Shown piece by piece: positions 14,001 through 22,300 of a stretch of 64,000 bases of DNA. Made by a program: the position numbers and the translations under genes. Each line of letters begins with the position of its first letter. Within the stretch, counting starts at the first letter, position 1. The notes below the pieces were generated by a model. That model saw only the letters and a list, made by a program, of their open reading frames with translations. It was not told where the DNA came from and did no database searches. The stretch comes from Balanoglossus misakiensis (taxonomy: Eukaryota > Hemichordata). The DNA lies in the NCBI GenBank assembly GCA_040954595.2, contig CM082589.2, forward strand, positions 558,001 to 622,000, read 5' to 3'.

Positions 14001-17000
14001 TACATACATACATACATACATACATACATACATACATACATACATACATACATACATACATACATACATACATACATACACACACATACATACATACACA
14101 TACATACATACATACATACATACAATGACAAAAACATCTTTAGTAGACTTGGACTCTTACATTTCTGGTATGTCAGCACTGGTCATTCCTCCTAAGTTCT
14201 GCATGATTTCCTGCGATATTTTATTCACAATGCTTGTCATATTCATGCCATTGATCATCATCATTGTCTCTTCGACTGCTTTTCCGATATTTGCGTTCAT
14301 TTTGTTAGAATCTTCCAAATATTGACTGTAGCTCCAGTCGACGGCTACTGCAGTTGTGTTTGATCCCATTCCGTCCACCTGGTGAATCAGTTCACCGATG
14401 AACATTTCACGTTGCATTTCTTCAAAAAGTGTCTCCCAGTTGATTTGACACAAATTATCATCAATGATTGAGAAATCAAATGAAGAATCAACAATTGGAC
14501 GGACATCAGGATTACAAACAACTTCTGACCAATCATCGACTTGGGACAGCTGCTGTGCCTGAGATTAACAAAAGGGAAATAAAACAACAAACACTCACAA
14601 ATTATAGCGTTGTTCTTCTAAACAAACAGTCAATTTTCATTGGTGCACAGGTAATTGCTGAGACACATTTATATATGTGAAAATTAGGGGCCCAGGAAAC
14701 AGTGTGGTAATTTAAAAGGCAATAAAGTTGTGTACCTGTTGTGGATCCATGAACATCATCAGAACCGTTTGAAGTAAACTTTGCATGTTGGTCTGGATGT
14801 AATATATACTGGTGTAAAACCTGATAAGTTCCGTTCCGTTTATTTCCATCCTGTTTTCTGCAAACCCTGAATGGGAATACATCATCATCATCATTATCAT
14901 CATCATCATCATCATCATCAAAAACGTTCAATTGTAATGAAGTAATCATATCACTACATACCTTCCATTATCTCAAAATGCTTATTAACCATTTTAATGA
15001 AGAGATGTTGGGATTTGATTTGGTTTTCCATTTCTGGAAACAAACCCTGCATTCCGTCAAGCATCTGGCTCATCATCATCCCAGCGTTCTCGAAAACCCT
15101 GTGATGTAAAGAGAACATTATAGAATATTCTGCCTGTAATAATGGAGAACTGGGCTTCCTCTCAATCCATTACTTTAGAATAATGACACCACACTTTTTG
15201 CTACCACAGGAACTAAACGAGAAATCTACTTACTCTACTATTGGCATTTCCGGGGATACTTGAAACGGTGAAGCAGACATGTTCATAGAAGCCAACATTT
15301 CCATGACGGCAACTAAATCATAATATTCCACAAAAGTCATGGTAACGTTTCCCCACATATTCAAGTTCTCTGTCACAGTTTGTGCAGTCTTCATGTACGT
15401 TTCCCAGTCGAAAGGTTCGCCGCTTGCTGGGATGTCTATCCCATTCATCAGCTGTGCAAATTTCTCCATCTGTTTAAGGAAAAAACCCAGAAGTTTCTCA
15501 GCGCATGTGAAGAATATTATTAAAGCTCAATTCTATTCACACTGTAATCACACAGTAAGATAGATTTCGTTGTCTCAATTACTGAAAATAAACACAGAAT
15601 CTATTTGAAACTAACCTGTTCGTTCATTTGGGTCTGATAAAATTCTTCTGCAAATTCTTCAGAAAGAATAGTAATGTTGATGTTGCATAGGTACAGGTCA
15701 AACACCGTCACATTTGCTGAAGGTGGGAAATCAAACAATTCCTGGCGTCGATCAACATCACAAAACATATCTTCCAAGGCTTCGAGGTCATCTATTGTCC
15801 CCATCTAAAATTTTGAGCACAAATTACATATACAAATGAAAAAATTAAGTTTTCATATTTGAAAATATTGTGAAAGAAATAATAAAAAGATACGACAAGA
15901 AAATTCAAATGGCACATACCACTTCTTGGTCCATGAGTACTGTCATTAGTGGTACCATCAAATCAGTTGGCTGTGACATAATTGCTATTATCCCATTCAA
16001 TAGTTTCGTCACTTCCGGTTGATCACTAAATACTTCTCCTCGGGATAATGCTACAGAAAGACGGATAATAATGGTTGTAAAGTACAAAGTAAAAAAGTCA
16101 TACAAACAACAATGTAGGGCAACAGAGTGTCGCAACGGATATTTTTTTCCATTAATGCCAAAAGTGTACCCTCCATTAATAATTCATTACCTTCTGCCAT
16201 TTCAAATTGTTTGTTCATCGACATCATCATGTAATGGCTATACATCACCAATGGTTCCATCAGACGCCATTCTTCCATAGTTTCCAAAGTCTGACCAATA
16301 GCCAGCATCGTAGACGACAGACTACATAAAATAAAAATAAATACACAATGGGGATAAGATAATTTTCAAAGGATTTCATGAGAAATCACACCAATGTGGA
16401 GAAGATTGTGTATGTTGATGAGAAAATGAAGAAATATCATGGTAAAAATAATGTGAAAGTAAAATGAAAAAAAAACATGAGGGTTATTATTTTATAATCA
16501 CAATCAAACATGGCCACCAGTGACCATAACAACGACACTGGTTGTCAGGGGAGGCTACGACCACAGGTGTAATGTTTCTCAGCTTCAAGAGAATATATTA
16601 TTGTACTTACGACTCTTCTAAAGTCATTGGTGTTTGCATGCCAGTCAGTTGTTGTTGCATGACTTCAGTGATTCCTCCGATATCAATATCTTTGAATAAA
16701 TTCATGAAAATGAAGTTCCAATCCATCGGATATGTAGACAGCTCTGTTAGTTGTTGCACCATCAGCATTGACTTTATGATGAGGGCAGTATAATTCGCAT
16801 ATACAAGGTGTTCTGGTGTCAAGTCGGTTGCACTTGTATCCAACACTTCTTGAAATATTGTGACCTGTAAATAAAGGCAGACGACACCAAAATATTACAT
16901 CCACATTCATGTACGATATGTATGTTAACAATGTGTTCGTTGTTAAAGTCTGTTGCCATGGTATCTACATTTCCCCTACTTGAAAAAAACAACTAAAAAC

Positions 17001-19188
17001 ACCTTAAACAAATCAGCCTTAAAACAGCGATTATCGAAAGTGGTTTGCTGAGATAAATATTGATAATACAATTCTTCAAATTTTATTTTATTTTATAAAT
17101 CTTTATGTACCACTTGTTTTTTCCAGTTATTTTGTAGATACAATGTTTTTCTTTACCTTTTCCATTATTTCATGAGAATCCCATCTAAACATGAATTCTT
17201 CCATCATCTCCTCAATATCAAATTGACAAAGGGCATTCTTGACAACCGTTACGTTGACAGTGTCTGGGTACTGGATGAAATCGCCGCAGAAAATATTGCT
17301 TATGTTCAGACCATATATCGCAATTTCCTATCACAAAGAGAGTAAATATTACACGTATTAGTCACTGTACATCAATCAAAGATCATGGAAAGTAACTTCA
17401 ATCTTGACCTCTGCAACTAAACTATGGATCTTTTCATACCTCAATGTTCGCTTGGTCAGAGAATGATTCCATAATGGCAGACATTACATCAGGACCGAGT
17501 TCCATGATCGTCGTTGCCATCTCAACGAAGGGGTCGTCCATCATGAAATTCATAATAGCAGGACCTATGACAAGGATAAAAGAAGTCATTACATATTGCC
17601 AAAAGTTACTGATCTCAAGATTGAAATTTTAACTATATAATATTAAACATATAGAACAAAATAGATGAGAACTTCCCATAAGATTTTATTTGTTATTTTC
17701 CATAACAACTGGCAATGATTGAGAGTTTGTTTCTGAATAGACATGACATATTCACCTTGCTGTGATTCACAAATGAAGCCCTCTGTGACCAAACTGCAAT
17801 TGTGTTTGTGCCATTCTCCATCAGATCCGAAATTTGCAACTGCGCAGTATTTTCTCTGTGTTTCGGACGCCCAGTTTTCGTATGTGAGACTTTCTCCATT
17901 TAGCCACTGCCATTGGTCACCATCCTGGCTTGACACTAGCTTCGCTCCTATCCATGTAGTGAAGCCAATACTGAAACATAGGGCAAATTAAACACTTTAT
18001 AACATTTCTATACCTTTACATGTAGTGTGGATACTTTTCTTGAGTCACCACTGAGTTTGTTGAGTCAGTGGCACATCATATGGGCTTGGGGGGGGGGGGG
18101 GGGGGGCACATTGTCACTTACATGAGAAATAGAATTTCACATACCAAGGTCCTGAGATCCTATTTTTCACACTCATCTGGCATATTTTGTCCCACACGAG
18201 TGTGACGAGCTGTGAGTGACAAAGAAATCCCCAATTCGTGTGAGAAATAGGTTCCTAGGTCCTTGGGAGTGTGAGATTCTATTAGTTTCAAAGTGAATGT
18301 AGAATAAAAAACTGTTACTTCCATACCTCATGCTCTCCAGTAATGCCTGTTCTTCTGCGGTCTCCACGGCAACCAGATGTGAGCCAATCACAAGGCTGTC
18401 ACAATGGGAGTTGGCGTCAACCATCGTCATTGTTTCCTCCACTGGCAAATAACATGATGTCTGTTCCTTCATCCAGTTTTCTGGACAATATCTTTCGCCT
18501 ATAACAGTGGAGAAAAGGGGATACATCTTAGCTTGGTATTTGCTATGAATGATCAACATCATTTAGAAAAATTGACTGATAATTTACATGGAAAACTTTA
18601 TTGCCAATAAAGAATAGCATTTTCTTGCAGATAATGAGCTGTGCTCAATGGCCAATTTTGACATGAGTTACTATGCCTATCGCTTTAATAGCTTTTGATT
18701 TTCTCCCTTGAAGATGGCGAGATCTTTTGGTAATAATTTTGTGGATAATCTTTACAGATAAGACACTTACCGGTAAGTTTTCCTGTAACCAGCATGATGA
18801 TATCAACAGCTAGGTTTTCCAAGATGGCCATCTTCTGGATTGTTGGCCACAACTGACTATTCTTCATGTTCTCCTCAAACAACCACACGGTCAAACCTGT
18901 TCCTTTGTCCATCCACCAATCCAGGGTGGTGTTAGTGTTCCCTATTCCCTGTGCCAACTGATTCCATTTATCCAGGTTCAACCGCAGCAAACTATCCAGG
19001 AATTCCGGAATATCTTCCAGGACATGAGGCGGGATGGATTGGAGACTTTCAGATAATTCTTTCACTGAGTAGTACAAATCGACCCAGTCTACATCGAATA
19101 GGTTGTCCGACCTGTCATTGTACTTGTTCAACTGAAATAACAATAATGATGATTGTTAAGGATGTTGATGAATGGTGTTGATGAATGG

Positions 19189-19283
<95 letters not shown>

Positions 19284-19299
19284 GTGACGGAGGTGGTGG

Positions 19300-19345
<46 letters not shown>

Positions 19346-19355
19346 AATGATGATC

Positions 19356-19399
<44 letters not shown>

Positions 19400-22300
19400 A
19401 ATGATGATCATGATTATGATCATGATGATCATCATCATCATGAAGAAGCACAAAAAATGATCCACCGGCAGTGGCAGTAAGAGTAAGTAGCACTTGATTT
19501 TCAACCCATATACCACATTCAAACACCAACCTTCCTGTTCAATGATGTCTGCGGTTTCAATAGTATACAAAACTGATGATATATGCAATATTCTAGGCAA
19601 ACTGGGGTTAAATTTCGCAGTGCTATCCACGAAAAATGGGCTAACGTTCGAAGAGGAAGTCCCGAGGTCAAGAATGTGCCAGGTCGCGATTCGCAATTTG
19701 TAACGAAATTGTACCATGTCTCTTTCTGCTGAAAACGAAAGCACACGTCTCTTATAAAATCTCTTCCAACCGGGTTGTTTACGATCATTTTATGGCTTAA
19801 CATCCTGTTCCTGTAATTCAATTCCTTAAATTGCAGGAAGTAAAAAGCTACCGACCTCTTTAACTACTTGAGTCATATCCATCATTCTCCAGAGTTCGTC
19901 CAAAAGTTCTGTTGCGTTCATTGTGCACAGCGTCTCCTGAACGTATTCGACATCAGCGTCTTCGGGGAGATGAAATATTTCCTCCAGAGAGTTTGGATCG
20001 CATAAAGTGGCTGCTACTTGCTCTGAATCAGTCAGAAGGGCCCTCAGAATATCTGGTGAGATAGTGGCTTGCAGAAAAACCTCAGTAAGGCCGGGATCTT
20101 CAGCAAAAAACCGGTCGACAAACCTTGTGAAATCCGAACTGTTTCGGAACAGATCAGATAACAAGATTTGGCCATCTGGGGGAAAAGACAGCAATGAATA
20201 AATTAATATTAGATCAGTCTATTTCCCAAGAGACCAATTGAAATATAGTTAACAAGATTTCCTAAAGATACATCATCTCACAGGGAGTTAGTTCGTCCAA
20301 ATTATGTATGAAAAAGTTACTAGGAATCTCTGCGCTTACCGTCATCCCTGGAATCATCAATCTTCTCGTTGAAGAACTCCGACAGAATCCCTATCTGGCG
20401 AATTCCCTTCCTGACATTGACCCACTCAGTGGCATTTCCAAAGACCTCGTCTAGTGTGTCAATCACATGTTTGAATCTGGGGAGAAAATGTAAAACAATA
20501 CAGAATCATCAGCAAATGACAATTTCCATCAGTTTTGCCCAGTTAACTCCACCAGTCAATACATCAAAACATTTCTCTTTTCTCAATATTCACTCCGCAC
20601 TAAAATGATATAGTCTTTTACTCACATGGCACTTTCCAAATCCAAGAATTCGGTCGAGAAGACATCATAAAGTTCCTGTAACTTCGGAATGATGTCAATG
20701 AATTCGATCAACTTGGGGAAGTCCTCCAATAATTGGCCAATATCTTGGATGTCTCCAACGCCTTCCAACAAAATGGCCAGATCATTCATCACTTTATCCC
20801 AGTTGTATTTTCCAAATAAATTCAGTAAATCTGAAAACTAAACGAAACACGAGGGCAGAGAATTGGTTATGAAGTGAAATGACGCTAAACAAAATATATG
20901 GAAGTCACATTAAAGTCACAATGGTGTAAAAGAACAAAAAAGTTTCAGGAAAGTCTCCGTGATTTCCTTGGTTGCCTTGTCGAATTTTGTAAGTTCCCAA
21001 TCTTTCTGTTCGATCATTGCATCTCAGGGCATCGTGGGTGGACTAACCTCTGTCAAGAGAAACGCCACATCGAGTTGTTGCTGAAGTTCTTCCACCACTA
21101 ACGGTATTTGTGAGTCGGTAATATTACACAACGATTTCACCACATTGGTGACGTTGGCGTCCTCTTGAAACTCCAAGTATCCCGTCAATTCCGTCTCATT
21201 GCATGCGATGGTTTTGAAACTGAAGCCAGCCAGTAAATCAAATATCTGTTGAATGATAGAAAGGGCATGTTAGTCTTTTAATCAACATTATATATTCGTG
21301 TTTTGTTATTAGACAATATTTAATATCACTGAAGTTGACTGCAAATTGTCATATCTGATAACTGTGAGCATTGATAAAGTCTGAAGGCGACACCGATGCC
21401 GGTTTTGAAAACGGCTCAATGCGTCCAAAAGTATCGCATGGCCAAGCTTTGAATATTAGTCAACGTCGGTAAGATTTTAATAGCATAAATGTTGACATAG
21501 CACTGTGCCGACTTCTACATTATAGTGGCCGAAAGTGGAGAATATTCGACCTAAGAGGGCGCACACCAACTTACCCTGTTGATATTTATAGTAGCATTCA
21601 AAAAGACATCCAGAATCTCTTCTTCAATCCCCGCTTCATCCCTGAGGTAACTTTTCACATATTCTGGATCTTTTAAAATATCTCTCACTTTGTATTCTTT
21701 TCCTGAAATCCAGAAGATCACCAGTTCAAAAGAAAGATGCATGGTTAGTAATAATAACAGTTTTACTGAAAATTGGCCGAACAGAATTAGTTTCGAGACA
21801 CTGCAGGTATGAACTCGATTGAAGTAAACAACTTGACAACAGGGGGCATGTGGTGACACGCCCTTAACCGACCTTGACGTTATTTTTAGCAATAAAATGC
21901 GTAACAGACGAGCGATCGAAGAGTTCAAAGAAATTTCTGATGTACATTCTAGATAAAAGAACATTTCCCTACCTGTGAGATTTTGGATTCCTTGATTGAT
22001 TGTCGATGTCAGCTCGTTGATTGGCTGAACATTGTAAGATAAATTTCTCAACTGTTGCAACAATGTATCGTTTACAAAGAGTGGTTGAAGCTCTTCTAGT
22101 ATATTTGATATTCTGAAAAAAATACAGGAATTCGGCGACGTTAGAGTTCAAAGCATGTGTGTGTCGACATTACTCGGAAACTGCATTTAATACTCTGGGC
22201 AAATCTGGAAAAAGTTCAGACTCGAGTCTTTATTTATATCTCAGCCGCCAATGCGACCTGTATATTAGCATATTACTTACTGTGCACCTGCATAAGCTGG

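Larger units (their letters stand above)
17756..18498 (-). other. C-type lectin-like domain inserted in the ABCA ECD1 (two exons)
   Basis: Exons 18327-18498 (172 nt) and 17756-17970 (215 nt) encode 129 residues. The first gives RYCPENWMKEQTSCYL, SHCDSLVIGSHLVAVE and EEQALLESM. The second gives TTWIGAKLV, DQWQWLNGESLTYENW, KYCAVANF, HNCSL and FICES. These are the six cysteines and the WIG, W-W-NG and F-C-E signatures of a long-form CTLD. Both outer boundaries are phase 1, so the pair is a symmetric module joined in frame to cassette 2 (D) and cassette 3 (A). The EPN/QPD sugar motif is missing and WND is replaced by WHK, so ordinary calcium-dependent sugar binding is doubtful. I infer a ligand- or protein-binding role outside the cell. 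Separate-gene status is unlikely because no start, signal peptide or stop flanks it and all phases join. Confidence 0.88.

Noticed and set aside
19128-19529. Long poly-Asp, poly-His, poly-Ile and poly-Met open frames
   Set aside because: All derive from the (GAT)n microsatellite in an ABCA intron; none has flanking coding sequence.
3-21702. Cluster of many small separate minus-strand genes
   Set aside because: The short frames lack independent starts and stops; splice phases join every one into a single reading frame.
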